Shown here piece by piece: positions 1 to 7,469 of a stretch of 42,816 nucleotides of DNA (positions are counted from its first letter, which is position 1; each line of letters starts with the position of its first letter). Below the pieces are notes generated by a model. That model ran no database searches. It had not been told where the DNA came from and worked only from the letters and a program-made list of their open reading frames with translations. The translations under genes were made by a program, and so were the position numbers. Source of the DNA: a virus; IMG/VR virus record IMGVR_UViG_3300018059_000020, positions 1 through 42,816 of that record; one strand, given 5' to 3'.

Positions 1-94
1 GTTGCCATTCGGATGGAAGACCACACCCAACACATTGATTTTCGCGATAAATCCTGTATACTGGCGACAACTAATCTACCTCAAGGAATATGCC

Positions 95-178
95 ATGAGA
101 GCGGAAGAGATTGAATCGAGACTGGAAGTCAATGGTGCCAGGCTTGTAAGATTGCAAGTTGCACCGCTTTCAAAATAG
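95..178 (+). pseudogene. Short ORF, possible truncated host gene start
   Basis: A 27-codon ORF (MRAEEIESRL...) follows a plausible ribosome binding site (AAGGA, 8 bases upstream). The amphipathic start looks like the beginning of a real protein, but the frame closes at once. The following 59 bases up to the antitoxin gene hold nothing I recognise, and neither do bases 1-94. It may be the stump of a decayed gene or chance. Confidence 0.25.
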
Positions 179-237
179 TGGACAATGCGAGTGTAGCGTA
201 GTAAACAAAACTGGACTAAGCTAATGGAGGTGCGACA

Positions 238-471
238 ATGGCGGTCGTAAACACGCACGAGGCTAACCTCTCCCGTCTCATAGACGAGGTTCAGGAGGGA
301 GAAGAAGTCGTTATTGCCAGGGGGAATAAACCTATGGCGCGGCTCGTTCCCTATAGAGCGAAGAGCCCCGTCCGCAGCCCCGGCTATCTGAAGGGGAAAA
401 TCAGGGTTGCCGATGACTTCGACGCGCCGCTCCCCGATGAACTACTCAATGCCTTCGAGGCCGGTGCATGA
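238..471 (+). CDS. Phd/YefM-family antitoxin
   Basis: A 77-aa protein with the usual layout of type II antitoxins of the Phd/YefM group. Its N-terminal dimerisation/DNA-binding segment (VNTHEANLSRLIDEVQEGEE, then VVIARGNKPMARLVP) matches the family pattern, followed by an acidic C-terminal tail that would wrap the toxin. GGAGGTG lies 6 bases before the ATG. The stop overlaps the start of the next gene (ATGA), the normal antitoxin-toxin coupling. The family represses its own operon and neutralises a PIN or Doc/RelE toxin. Here the toxin partner is broken, so the antitoxin may now be an orphan. It lies outside the prophage, in the left chromosomal flank. Confidence 0.85.
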   Translation: MAVVNTHEANLSRLIDEVQEGEEVVIARGNKPMARLVPYRAKSPVRSPGYLKGKIRVADDFDAPLPDELLNAFEAGA

Positions 472-846
472 GAATCCTGCTCGATACCCATGTCTATCTC
501 TGGTGGCTCGAAGACTCCCCCCAACTCTCCCCAGACTGCCCGCACCATGATCAGTGAGGCTGAAACCGTCTATATCAGCTAGGCAACGCTCTGGGAGGCC
601 GTCATCAAGATCGGGCTCGGAAAACTTGAAGCCGACCCCGCGAAACTCGTGACCGGGATACGCGAGAGCGGCTTCGAGCCTCTGCCGATACCACCCGAAC
701 ACACCCTTGCACTCCCCGGGCTTGCCAATCATCACAAAGATCCCTTCGACCGGATACTGATCGCGCAAGCCATTTCCGAACCGCTCCGCCTGGTTACGAT
801 GGACGGGGTTCTGTCGGCGTACTCCGATCTTGTAATCCAGGTCTGA
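468..846 (+). pseudogene. vapC: VapC-like PIN-domain toxin, frameshifted and with an in-frame stop
   Basis: The gene starts MRILLDTHVYLWWLEDSPQL, the standard opening of a PIN ribonuclease with the first catalytic Asp in LLDTH. Near 530 the frame is lost. It resumes one frame over as ARTMISEAETVYIS, meets TAG at 580-582, then continues as ATLWEAVIKIGLGKL through the conserved DPFDRILIAQA and a second acidic site near LVTMDG to a stop at 844-846. At least two lesions (frameshift and nonsense) make a working toxin unlikely. Family members are Mg-dependent RNases that cut tRNA or rRNA. The remains are full length, so decay is recent. Confidence 0.85.
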
Positions 847-870
847 TTACGGGAAACCGCAGAAGGGCTG

Positions 871-1011
871 GAGACGTGCGACATTTTCTTCCTCCTCCAC
901 GGCAAGAAATTAACAGATGAATTTTCCCTCGTCCGCATGAAGAAGGGGACAGGCAAGGAGTGGCTCTTGATTAAGAAAAAGGACGCTTATCAATTGCATC
1001 TCGTCAGTTGA
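871..1011 (+). pseudogene. ligD: Fragment of DNA ligase D 3'-phosphoesterase domain
   Basis: Reading from 880 gives DIFFLLHGKKLTDEFSLVRM followed by KKGTGKEWLLIKKKD, which matches the end of the LigD phosphoesterase domain (family pattern: LHGxKLxGxFxLVRM ... WLLIKKxD). There is no start codon or upstream catalytic half, and the frame ends at 1009-1011. LigD acts in bacterial non-homologous end joining; this piece cannot. It may have been truncated by older rearrangement, because the prophage end lies some 270 bp further on. The identification rests on about 35 residues. Confidence 0.6.
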
Positions 1012-1277
1012 TTCCTGCAGAAAAGGAATAGTTGACTTGGGGGCGATGGAGAGCAAGTGGGACGTCCATGATAAGTGGAAAGTAAAGACGCCCAAATTTC
1101 GCGTGCAGGGCGTTTTCATGAACCGGGCCAGGGGAAGTGTAAAGAGGTAATCGTTAAGGCAGTGGGATCATTACAGATCGACTTGTGGAAGTGTGTGAAA
1201 TCTTGGAGAAAACTTGTGGGATACTTCGGGGAGAAATTAAGCGGAGATTAGGCAGTAACCGGTCAGATCAAATCAGT
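1012..1277. other. Left chromosome/prophage junction, no gene recognised
   Basis: No convincing gene on either strand. The host-phage junction should fall here. Two further ACTGCC/GGCAGT cores (about 1160 and 1252) lie outside the clear end repeat at 1278-1298 and could be additional transposase sites, but a 6-base match is weak. I could not fix the exact terminal TG dinucleotide or a 5-bp target duplication by eye. Confidence 0.4.
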
Positions 1278-1298
1278 TTCGCGCGCGCTTTGGCAGTA
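1278..1298 (-). repeat. Left-end inverted repeat (candidate transposase binding site)
   Basis: On the minus strand this reads ACTGCCAAAGC, three bases, CGCGAA. The same pattern occurs on the plus strand at 41823-41843, with 19 of 21 positions identical. The opposed orientation at the two ends of a Mu-like element is what MuA-type end sites look like. It begins immediately after the stop codon of the leftmost phage gene. Confidence 0.6.
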
Positions 1299-1667
1299 TC
1301 AATTATACTTAGCTTTCTGGCGACGTATTGTATTCTGAGCTAAATCATTCACCGGGATTACAGTGCCATTTTCGATGTACCATTTCCATTCGAGTGGCTT
1401 CTCGTTTTCATCGGCTTGGAAAACTACGACGGCGTGGCCCGGTTCCTTATATGCCATCCAGCCTTTAACCTTGATATATCTACCAGAGGATTCCGATATT
1501 TGAACGATGCCGCCCATGTATTTAAGACAAGAAACGCCAGGATAAAGGCTTTCAGCCTCCTGAACCGACTTAATAGCATTGTTTTCAAAGAGTTCCTGCT
1601 CAATGCGAGCTTCTTCGCAGCCTGTCAAAATCAGTAACAGCATTATGCAAAGGAACAAGCTCTTCAT
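1299..1667 (-). CDS. Small lipoprotein of the lysogeny operon, unknown function
   Basis: A 122-aa protein with a signal sequence and clear lipobox (LILTGC, Cys at residue 17), so probably lipid-anchored. The mature part has a conserved-looking run ending in VKGWMAYKEPGHAVVVFQ and no family I recognise. Its start overlaps the stop of the upstream periplasmic protein by four bases, and both follow the phage repressor on the same strand. It is therefore probably transcribed in the lysogen from the repressor promoter. That position fits a lysogenic-conversion gene, for example surface exclusion, but this is inference. Base composition is lower in GC than the phage core. Confidence 0.75.
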   Translation of the reverse strand: MKSLFLCIMLLLILTGCEEARIEQELFENNAIKSVQEAESLYPGVSCLKYMGGIVQISESSGRYIKVKGWMAYKEPGHAVVVFQADENEKPLEWKWYIENGTVIPVNDLAQNTIRRQKAKYN

Positions 1668-2125
1668 TTAGCAACCTGTGCCGCAAAGGCCTTTAGCAGT
1701 AACCGATCATGCAAATTATCCAGTTGCAGAGACAAATCTTCCTTTTTTTTGCAGATTTTTGGATTCAAACTCTTACCAAATGCAGATTTATAAAGCTTTT
1801 TCTGTTCTTTAATTTCCATAGTATTAATTGCGTAAGATTCGTCAAGCCCTTCAAGTCTAGTGTAACTTGGATTTCCGGACCTTCCTTTAATCCTTTTCGT
1901 CGCACTGATTTGACCATCAATATTAATTTTGGTCGGCAGCAAATCGCAGTAATAGATAGCTGCATTCAAGCCCTTGTATTGCGTATTTTCGTAAATTGTC
2001 ATACGGGCTTTTTCTATCGCACCTCTATCGATCCCACGCCTCTCGAGCTCCTCAATTGCATCAGCAAAAGCAAAATAAGGAGTAAGTAATACAAGTAGCA
2101 AAAGAATAGCTAGTCTCCGCCCCAT
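1664..2125 (-). CDS. Exported periplasmic protein of the lysogeny operon, unknown function
   Basis: A 153-aa protein with an N-terminal signal peptide (MGRRLAILLLLVLLTPYFAFA, then D-A, residues 1-22). The mature part is charged, mostly helical and has two or three Cys (YYCDLLP near residue 59, PKICKKKED near 127), possibly forming a disulphide. It starts only about 10 bp after the repressor stop and overlaps the lipoprotein gene at its own stop, so all three appear to form one operon. I do not recognise the family. Low GC and the position next to the prophage end suggest an acquired cargo gene. Confidence 0.75.
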   Translation of the reverse strand: MGRRLAILLLLVLLTPYFAFADAIEELERRGIDRGAIEKARMTIYENTQYKGLNAAIYYCDLLPTKINIDGQISATKRIKGRSGNPSYTRLEGLDESYAINTMEIKEQKKLYKSAFGKSLNPKICKKKEDLSLQLDNLHDRLLLKAFAAQVAK

Positions 2126-2135
2126 AATTCCCCCC

Positions 2136-2825
2136 TTACCGCACCAATCGCCTCACCAGCCTACCCACCACCCTCAGCCGATCAGCAGCATCCCCCCTGA
2201 AAATCTCCGGCTCGTAAAGCGGGTTGTCGCTCTTCACGATCACCGTGCCGTCGCCCTTGCGCTGGATGCGCTTCACCAGAAGCGACTCGTCATATTGTAG
2301 CACATAAACCGAATCATTGCTTATGCGGCTAATGCCGGTATCTACCAGGATAAGGTCGCCGTCAAATAGGTAGGGCTCCATGCTGTCGCCCATCACGCTT
2401 ATCACCGCGGCGTTAGCCGGTGAAAGCCCAAGAGAAAGCTTCAGCCAGTCCGACTTGAACGCCAGATAGTCAACGATCTGCTCGCTTTGCACCACCGCCC
2501 CGGCGCCTGCCGAGGCCGCTATCTCATAGCGCGGTACCCGGACAAAATCTCCGCTCTTGTTCCACTCCGCAGTCTGATCCACCGCCAGCTGGGCGTCGCT
2601 GTCAACCGCACCTATTTCACGCGGACCTACACCCGCGGCCAGCCAAGCAAGATTAACTCCAGCCGCCTGTGCAATCACTTCAAGCGTATCCAATGATGGA
2701 AAAGTTTCTCCTATCAAATAACGACGAAGTGTCCCTTCAGAAATGGCGCACTTGTCGGCAAAAGAACGGTTAGATTCTCCTCCCATCACTATCTTTAAAC
2801 GAGATTTGAAGGCGTCAGAGTTCAT
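2136..2825 (-). CDS. Phage repressor, HTH plus S24 peptidase (CI/LexA-like)
   Basis: A 229-aa protein starting MNSDAFKSRL. An upstream ATG would add MRVRVRVRVGV, but that is operator repeat read as protein, so the later start is preferred. Residues 10-65 form an XRE-type helix-turn-helix. Residues 95-225 are a LexA/CI S24 domain with the catalytic Ser in VMGDSMEP (Ser148), Lys in LLVKRIQ (Lys185) and an Ala-Gly cleavage region in AASAGAGA (residues 103-110). It should bind the operator array around its own start and be inactivated by RecA-stimulated self-cleavage, tying induction to DNA damage. Mu itself has an unrelated repressor, so this is a variant control module. Confidence 0.92.
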   Translation of the reverse strand: MNSDAFKSRLKIVMGGESNRSFADKCAISEGTLRRYLIGETFPSLDTLEVIAQAAGVNLAWLAAGVGPREIGAVDSDAQLAVDQTAEWNKSGDFVRVPRYEIAASAGAGAVVQSEQIVDYLAFKSDWLKLSLGLSPANAAVISVMGDSMEPYLFDGDLILVDTGISRISNDSVYVLQYDESLLVKRIQRKGDGTVIVKSDNPLYEPEIFRGDAADRLRVVGRLVRRLVR

Positions 2826-2945
2826 AACACCAACTCTGACGCGAACTCTGACGCGCAAAATCTAAGTCAGAGTTTTCTAACATATTGTGATTATTCACAT
2901 ATTATCCCAATAAAAATAAATGCGTAAAAAAAGAACTCTGACGCG
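2812..2945. promoter_or_regulatory. Repressor operator array, five copies of AACTCTGACGCG
   Basis: The 12-base AACTCTGACGCG occurs at 2832-2843, 2844-2855 (tandem) and 2934-2945 on the plus strand. Inverted copies lie at 2812-2822 (covering repressor codons 1-4) and 2866-2874 (shorter). The last forward copy ends 10 bases before the -35 of the early promoter. The set spans the repressor start and the divergent promoter, as expected for autoregulation and early-gene repression. Which protein (S24 repressor or Ner) binds is inferred. Confidence 0.75.
2886..2899. repeat. Palindrome TGTGA-4-TCACA in the control region
   Basis: A 5-base perfect inverted repeat with a 4-base spacer, set in AT-rich DNA between operator copies. 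It resembles a CRP/FNR-family half-site pair but the spacing is two bases short of the usual six. It may be a site for Ner or a host regulator, or simply part of the repressor promoter. Confidence 0.3.
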
Positions 2946-2955
2946 TATTTTTTGG

Positions 2956-2984
2956 TTGACGTGCGTAGTTTTTGGATTTATAAA
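2956..2984 (+). promoter_or_regulatory. Early promoter, sigma-70 type
   Basis: TTGACG (2956-2961), a 17-base spacer and TATAAA (2979-2984) form a near-consensus promoter directed to the early genes; the first start codon is at 3039. An operator copy ends 10 bases upstream. This is the counterpart of Mu Pe. Confidence 0.75.
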
Positions 2985-3038
2985 TAGAACCCAAGAGACA
3001 AACAACTTTTGCAAAGAAGTTAAAAAAAGGAGTGGCAA

Positions 3039-3260
3039 ATGAATCCATATATCACCCCAAGTGCAACCGAATCATTAACATCTCAGGCAGACCGGATCGC
3101 TAATCGGTTTAACGCCTTGCCGCCGGGTGGTCGGCCCGCCTTCGCAGTGAATGTTACCGGCATCGGTGAAGCACTGGCCGAAGCGTTAATAGACCGAGGG
3201 TTGACGGTTATTCGTGTTGGCCGAGTAGCATGCTGGGAGAATCCTCCAGAGACTCGGTAA
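3039..3260 (+). CDS. First early protein, 73 aa, unknown
   Basis: AAAAAAGGAG precedes the ATG by 6-8 bases, so translation is likely. The sequence (FNALPPGGRPAFAVNVTGIG, then EALAEALIDRGLTVIRVGR) looks folded, with an alpha/beta feel, but I know no family. It is the first gene after the early promoter. Its last 53 bases overlap a convergent gene on the other strand. Possible roles are host takeover or regulation; nothing in the sequence decides this. Confidence 0.6.
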   Translation: MNPYITPSATESLTSQADRIANRFNALPPGGRPAFAVNVTGIGEALAEALIDRGLTVIRVGRVACWENPPETR

Positions 3261-3486
3261 ATACACAAACCTTATGAGTTGTCCTTGTTTCGCCTTCCAA
3301 AAGGATGTGCTCCACGTTGACAGCTCGAAGCAATTTGTATTTGTCTGCTCCGTACCAGCTTCTTGGATTTAAAAAGTCGCCCTTAGATATAGCCATAAAT
3401 GGAGACTCAGCCTCGAAATTAGCCAACAAGGAATCAACATTACCGGGCACGTATATTTCCAACAGATAACGAACAGGTTTTACCAT
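3208..3486 (-). CDS. Convergent 92-aa protein inside the early region, unknown
   Basis: A good Shine-Dalgarno (TGGAGG, 5 bases before ATG on the minus strand) and a coherent sequence (MVKPVRYLLEIYVPGNVDSL ... VEHILLEGETRTTHKVCVF) support a real gene. It runs against the early operon and overlaps the end of the first early gene. Lone minus-strand genes at this place are often expressed in the lysogen, so it may be an immunity or cargo protein. No family recognised. I see no clear promoter; the short gap to the ner-like gene (3487-3506) would have to hold it, or it lies inside that gene. Confidence 0.6.
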   Translation of the reverse strand: MVKPVRYLLEIYVPGNVDSLLANFEAESPFMAISKGDFLNPRSWYGADKYKLLRAVNVEHILLEGETRTTHKVCVFTESLEDSPSMLLGQHE

Positions 3487-3506
3487 AACTACCTCCAGGA
3501 GTTTCT

Positions 3507-3698
3507 ATGAACCGCAAAATCAAGGCCCTGCTCATAGAGCGGGGGATCAAACAGAAAGACATCGCCGCAGAGCTAGGCGTGCTGCTCTCCACCGTCTCCG
3601 GCGTCATCAACGGCCATCATTCATCACACCGAATCAAGGAGCACATCGCAAAAAAGCTCCACAAGCCCTACGAAAAGCTCTGGGGTAAAGCCGCCTGA
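3507..3698 (+). CDS. ner: Ner-like / XRE helix-turn-helix regulator
   Basis: A 63-aa protein consisting of one helix-turn-helix domain: KQKDIAAELGVLLSTVSGVI is the HTH, followed by RIKEHIAKKLHKPYEKLWG. CAGGAG precedes the ATG. Size and place (between the control region and transposase A) match Mu Ner, a negative regulator that turns down early and repressor transcription. By sequence it may be a short Cro/XRE protein rather than a strict Ner homologue; the role would be similar. Confidence 0.75.
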   Translation: MNRKIKALLIERGIKQKDIAAELGVLLSTVSGVINGHHSSHRIKEHIAKKLHKPYEKLWGKAA

Positions 3699-3781
3699 AT
3701 AATAAACAATTTTTCACAAAGCCGCAACCGTAAACAGCAAAAAATGTTTTGTTATTTTTCCGGCCCAGGAGGGCTTTCCGC

Positions 3782-6067
3782 ATGGAGCAACCGAAGATAC
3801 ACCACACCGCCAAGGAACTTGCAGGATTGCCAGGGATGCCATCAACAGAAAGTGCGGTGATTCGCCGTGCCAAAAAAGAATCATGGCCAAGCCAGCCCCG
3901 CGCCGGTCGCGGCGGCGGCCGCGAATACCCACTGACAACACTCCCCGCCGAAACCCGCGATCACCTGATGAACGCCCTGATCGCAGCCCTCCCCGAAAAG
4001 CTCTGCCCGCTCCCGGCAGTCAGCCCCGGCACCGCCCTGGTAAAACGAGAAAAAGCCCAGCTCCCCGCCATCGAAACCCTTGAAAAGTGGCGCCGCGAAT
4101 GTATGGACGCCAGGATGGTATTCATGCGCCTCATTGAACGCGCTGTCGCCTCCGACATCGGCGTGAACAGGGCGATCAATACCATCGCAGGGCAGGCGCA
4201 AAACGGCACCCTGCCGGCAGAGGTTGCCCGTTTCATCACGCTGGCCAACCAGCGGAGCGGCAAAGACACCAAAAAGCGGACACTATCCTACGACGGCATG
4301 ATGAAATGGTGGTCCCTCTGGGTAAAGAACGGCAAGAACCCGATCGCGCTTGCCCCCAAGGGCGTGAAAAAGCTCGAAGAAATAACCCTGCGCCACTACA
4401 TCCGCGACTATCCGGCAGGAAAAGCCGCGCTGGTCGCAGTTCCCGCCGCTATCCCCCCCTGGCTCACCTGGTTCCTCGACGAATACCGCAAATTCACCAA
4501 GCCGAGCCTTGCCGACGCGCACCGCACCCTCAGGCGGACGCTTCCCAGGGACATCCCCTATCCAACAGTCGATAAGGTCCGCCGGATCTGCAATCAGATA
4601 CCGCTGGTGCTCCTCGAAAAAGGGCGAATGACCGGCGCCGAATACAAGAGCATCCTGGGTTATGCCGAGCGGGACGCCCGAGAGTTCGACCCCATGACCA
4701 TCTGCCAGATCGACGGCCACAGCTTCAAGGCCTACGTCGCCCACCCGACCACCGGCGCCCATTTCCACCCCGAGGTCTGCGGCGTCATCTGCCTCACCAC
4801 CAAGATCCTGGCCGGCTGGTCGTGGGGGCTAGCCGAGAGCTGGCGCACCGTCGCCGACGCCTACCGCCACGCCTGCACAGTGACGGAAGAGAAACCGTGG
4901 GGCGGGGTAACGGCGATTCTGGAGGCCGATCGCGGCGCCGGGAACATGGCAGGTGTAAACTCAGACGACATAATCGGCATGTTCGCCCGTGTCGGCACCA
5001 CCTTCATCCCCCCCGAACAGGGAGGCAACCCCCAGGGGCACGGCGCCGTCGAGAGGAGCAACCAGAGCATTTGGATCAGGGCTGCCAAACAGCTTTGCAC
5101 CTACACCGGCAAGGACATGGACCGGGTCGCGAGAAAGCGGGTTTACATCCAGCTTGAAAAGGACTTAAAAAAAGCCAAAAACGAGGGGAAACTCGGGATG
5201 ACGAAGACCTCCGAGCTGCTCCTTGCGCCGGATGAATTCACGGCCTTTCTCCTGGACACCGCCATAGCCTACAACAACACCCCCCACAGCGCCCTCCCCA
5301 GGATCACCGCGCCGCCGCCGGGATATCCGGACGAACGGCCGCGCCGCCGCAACATGACCCCCTTCGAGGCCCTGGCCGAACGGCGAGCCCAGGGGTGGGA
5401 ACCGGTTGCCCCACTCCCCGAGATGCTGCCATATCTCTTTATGCCGCATGAGCGGATACGGGTCCGCCGTGAGAAATTTACCTTGAGAGGCAACACCTAC
5501 CACGCCTACGAGCTGCACAATTACCACCTGCGCGAAGATCTCATCGCCGCCTACGACATCCACGACGCGGAAAATGTCTGGGTGCTCGACCCGGACGAGC
5601 GGCCGATCTGCACGGCCAAATGGAACGGCAACCGGGTCCATGCCCAACCCGTGCCGGTGGTGCAGCAGGCGGTCATGGAACGCGAGAACCGCCGGACAAA
5701 GAACCTGGAGAACAAATTGGAGATGGTGCGAGGCGAGGCGGACAGCGCCATCGAAGTCGCCCCCACCCATATCGAGCTGCCGCCCGAAGTCCTGGCAGGG
5801 GAGGCGCGCAGAGAAGAACTCCACCAGCAGAAGGTCGTCTCCCTGGCCCAGTCAAAAAAGCTGCGCGACGTCTCCAGCTCCCTCGACGTTTATTACCTGA
5901 TCCTCGGCCGGATCACGGCCGGGACGGTGACTCCGTACCAGGTGCAGTGGAAGAAAGATTTCGAGTACTGGGAAGAAAACCGGAAAAAGGTAGGGCTGTT
6001 AAAGGACGATCCCTACTGCCTGCACGATCCCGAGGAACAGAAAGACAGGCTGAAGACTGAAGGCTGA
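3782..6067 (+). CDS. A: Mu-type DDE transposase A
   Basis: A 761-aa protein starting MEQPKIHHTAKELAGLPG, preceded by AGGAGG; an upstream TTG start lacks support. Domains: N-terminal Mu-type winged HTH for end binding (residues 1-60), helical region, RNase H-like DDE core with Asp311 (QIDGHSF), Asp383 (EADRGAG) and Glu424 (GHGAVERSNQ), then the Mu beta-barrel (about 500-580) and a charged helical C-terminus that would contact ATPase B. Longer than MuA (663 aa). It pairs the phage ends, nicks them and joins them to target DNA for integration and replicative transposition. Confidence 0.97.
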   Translation: MEQPKIHHTAKELAGLPGMPSTESAVIRRAKKESWPSQPRAGRGGGREYPLTTLPAETRDHLMNALIAALPEKLCPLPAVSPGTALVKREKAQLPAIETLEKWRRECMDARMVFMRLIERAVASDIGVNRAINTIAGQAQNGTLPAEVARFITLANQRSGKDTKKRTLSYDGMMKWWSLWVKNGKNPIALAPKGVKKLEEITLRHYIRDYPAGKAALVAVPAAIPPWLTWFLDEYRKFTKPSLADAHRTLRRTLPRDIPYPTVDKVRRICNQIPLVLLEKGRMTGAEYKSILGYAERDAREFDPMTICQIDGHSFKAYVAHPTTGAHFHPEVCGVICLTTKILAGWSWGLAESWRTVADAYRHACTVTEEKPWGGVTAILEADRGAGNMAGVNSDDIIGMFARVGTTFIPPEQGGNPQGHGAVERSNQSIWIRAAKQLCTYTGKDMDRVARKRVYIQLEKDLKKAKNEGKLGMTKTSELLLAPDEFTAFLLDTAIAYNNTPHSALPRITAPPPGYPDERPRRRNMTPFEALAERRAQGWEPVAPLPEMLPYLFMPHERIRVRREKFTLRGNTYHAYELHNYHLREDLIAAYDIHDAENVWVLDPDERPICTAKWNGNRVHAQPVPVVQQAVMERENRRTKNLENKLEMVRGEADSAIEVAPTHIELPPEVLAGEARREELHQQKVVSLAQSKKLRDVSSSLDVYYLILGRITAGTVTPYQVQWKKDFEYWEENRKKVGLLKDDPYCLHDPEEQKDRLKTEG

Positions 6068-6089
6068 AGACTGAAGGTGAGAAACTAAA

Positions 6090-6118
6090 AAAACCGCCTG
6101 CAGACACAGGCGGTTTTT
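6090..6118 (+). terminator. Intrinsic terminator between A and B
   Basis: AAAACCGCCTG, a 6-base loop, CAGGCGGTTTTT: an 11-bp stem ending in a T run, 22 bases after the stop of A. A preceding A run makes it potentially bidirectional. It should reduce read-through into B, unlike the uninterrupted early operon of Mu. Confidence 0.8.
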
Positions 6119-6164
6119 AATACCCCTTTGATAGGGGTAATCCAACGACAGGAGGAGAATAACA

Positions 6165-6938
6165 ATGAGACACGAGATGGTAAAGACAAAAGATGTAAGG
6201 TCCGCAGACAGTAAGGTCGGCGATCTGTTGGACCCCACGGCGGACATCGAGACAATGGGCTGCCTCTGGGGGCCTCCGGGCACCGGCAAAACCACCACGC
6301 TCGCCTACCTGACCAACCTCTACGACGGCATCTTTATCCGGGCGCTCGGCTGCTCCACGGTCACCAGCATCCTGGGCGACCTCTGCCTGATGCTGGGCGG
6401 CAAGAGGCTTTTGCGCCGTGCCGACATGGTGGAATTCATTTGTGAGCGATTGACCAAAGAAGACGGCAGCGACCGGCCCCTGGCTCCGCGGCCAATCTTT
6501 GTCGATGAGGCGGATTATTGTTTCCGCCAGTTCGAGATACTCGACTCCCTCCGCGACATCTACGATATCTCCGGCTGCCCGGTGATCCTGGTTGGAATGG
6601 AAGATATCGCCCGCACCATCCGCGAAAACGGCCGCTTTGCCCGGCGCATCACCCAGTGGATCGAATTCAAAGGGCTCGACCTGATAGACACCGCCCAGGT
6701 GGCCCTGGAGACATGCGAGGTGGAGGTCCGAGAGGATCTTATCGAGTACGTCCACCGGGAGACAGCCGGCAACATCGGCCGGGTCAAGATCGGCCTCGAT
6801 AAAATAGAGAAATTCGCCAGGGGCAACGGCCTCACTGCAATCTCGCTCGCCGACTGGGGCGAGCGCCCACTGTACTTTGACCAGCCCATCTTCGGCAAGC
6901 CGACAAAAGGCACGCCACCAAAGCACCCACGCAAATAG
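6165..6938 (+). CDS. B: MuB-like AAA+ ATPase, target-DNA selector
   Basis: A 257-aa protein with Walker A GPPGTGKTT (residues 36-44), Walker B IFVDEAD (111-117) and the alpha-helical lid of AAA+ proteins. GGAGGAG lies 7 bases before the ATG. It lacks the N-terminal HTH appendix of MuB (312 aa), as other short B proteins do. MuB polymerises on DNA with ATP, delivers target DNA to transposase A and gives target immunity. Placement straight after A supports the call. A strong terminator sits just upstream, so its level is probably set separately from A. Confidence 0.93.
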   Translation: MRHEMVKTKDVRSADSKVGDLLDPTADIETMGCLWGPPGTGKTTTLAYLTNLYDGIFIRALGCSTVTSILGDLCLMLGGKRLLRRADMVEFICERLTKEDGSDRPLAPRPIFVDEADYCFRQFEILDSLRDIYDISGCPVILVGMEDIARTIRENGRFARRITQWIEFKGLDLIDTAQVALETCEVEVREDLIEYVHRETAGNIGRVKIGLDKIEKFARGNGLTAISLADWGERPLYFDQPIFGKPTKGTPPKHPRK

Positions 6939-7001
6939 TCCCTTGTGACGCTGCGATAAATAATAACGACAACCGTGGGGCGTCCACAAAGGGGGAAAAG
7001 A

Positions 7002-7469
7002 GTGGCAAAGGAAAAGAAACGATACACAGCAGAGATGCTGCGCAGATGCATATGGAGAGGCTTGGGGGCGCTGAAGGCAGCCGCCATCCCGGAGTTGATG
7101 GGAGTCATACCGGGGATCGGCCGCGACAGCGTCAAAAAGGCCGTGCGCAGCATGGAGATACACGGCTACGTAGCAAAAAACGGCAAGAAGACCCGGTGGG
7201 GGATGCAGTATGCGCATACATACAAAAAGAGGTTATTCCCGCAGCTACCGCCCGTGTGCGAGCGCTGTGGAGAGCCGTTTTCGGCCAAAATCTGCGATCC
7301 TTCCTTAAAAGAGAAAAAGAAACAAAGAGAAAGAGAGAAAGTAGCGGCTCCGCCCGCCTATGTCCCCGCAGAGATCGACCCCGCCACCTGGCACAAGATC
7401 CCGGCCGAGATCACCAAGCGGCTGGAGCTGGCCCTGAATGATGAGGAGGTGGCCCATGACGCGGCCTGA
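7002..7469 (+). CDS. Early protein with winged-helix-like region and Cys motif, unknown
   Basis: A 155-aa protein from a GTG start at 7002, preferred because AAGGGGGA lies upstream; a GTG at 6975 has no ribosome site. Residues 5-55 (GALKAAAIPELMGVIPGIGR, then DSVKKAVRSMEIHGYVAKNG) read as a winged helix-turn-helix. CERCGEPF followed by KIC could bind a metal. A very basic Lys/Arg/Glu stretch follows. It is likely a DNA-binding early protein, precise role unknown. The end overlaps the next gene by 14 bases. Confidence 0.7.
   Translation: MAKEKKRYTAEMLRRCIWRGLGALKAAAIPELMGVIPGIGRDSVKKAVRSMEIHGYVAKNGKKTRWGMQYAHTYKKRLFPQLPPVCERCGEPFSAKICDPSLKEKKKQREREKVAAPPAYVPAEIDPATWHKIPAEITKRLELALNDEEVAHDAA

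Noticed and set aside
2136-2858. Longer repressor starting at 2858
   Set aside because: The extra residues MRVRVRVRVGV are just operator repeat DNA translated, and the HTH begins normally after the ATG at 2825.
6117-7217. Long minus-strand open frame of 366 codons
   Set aside because: It is the shadow of ATPase B in GC-rich DNA; the plus strand carries clear Walker motifs and a ribosome site.
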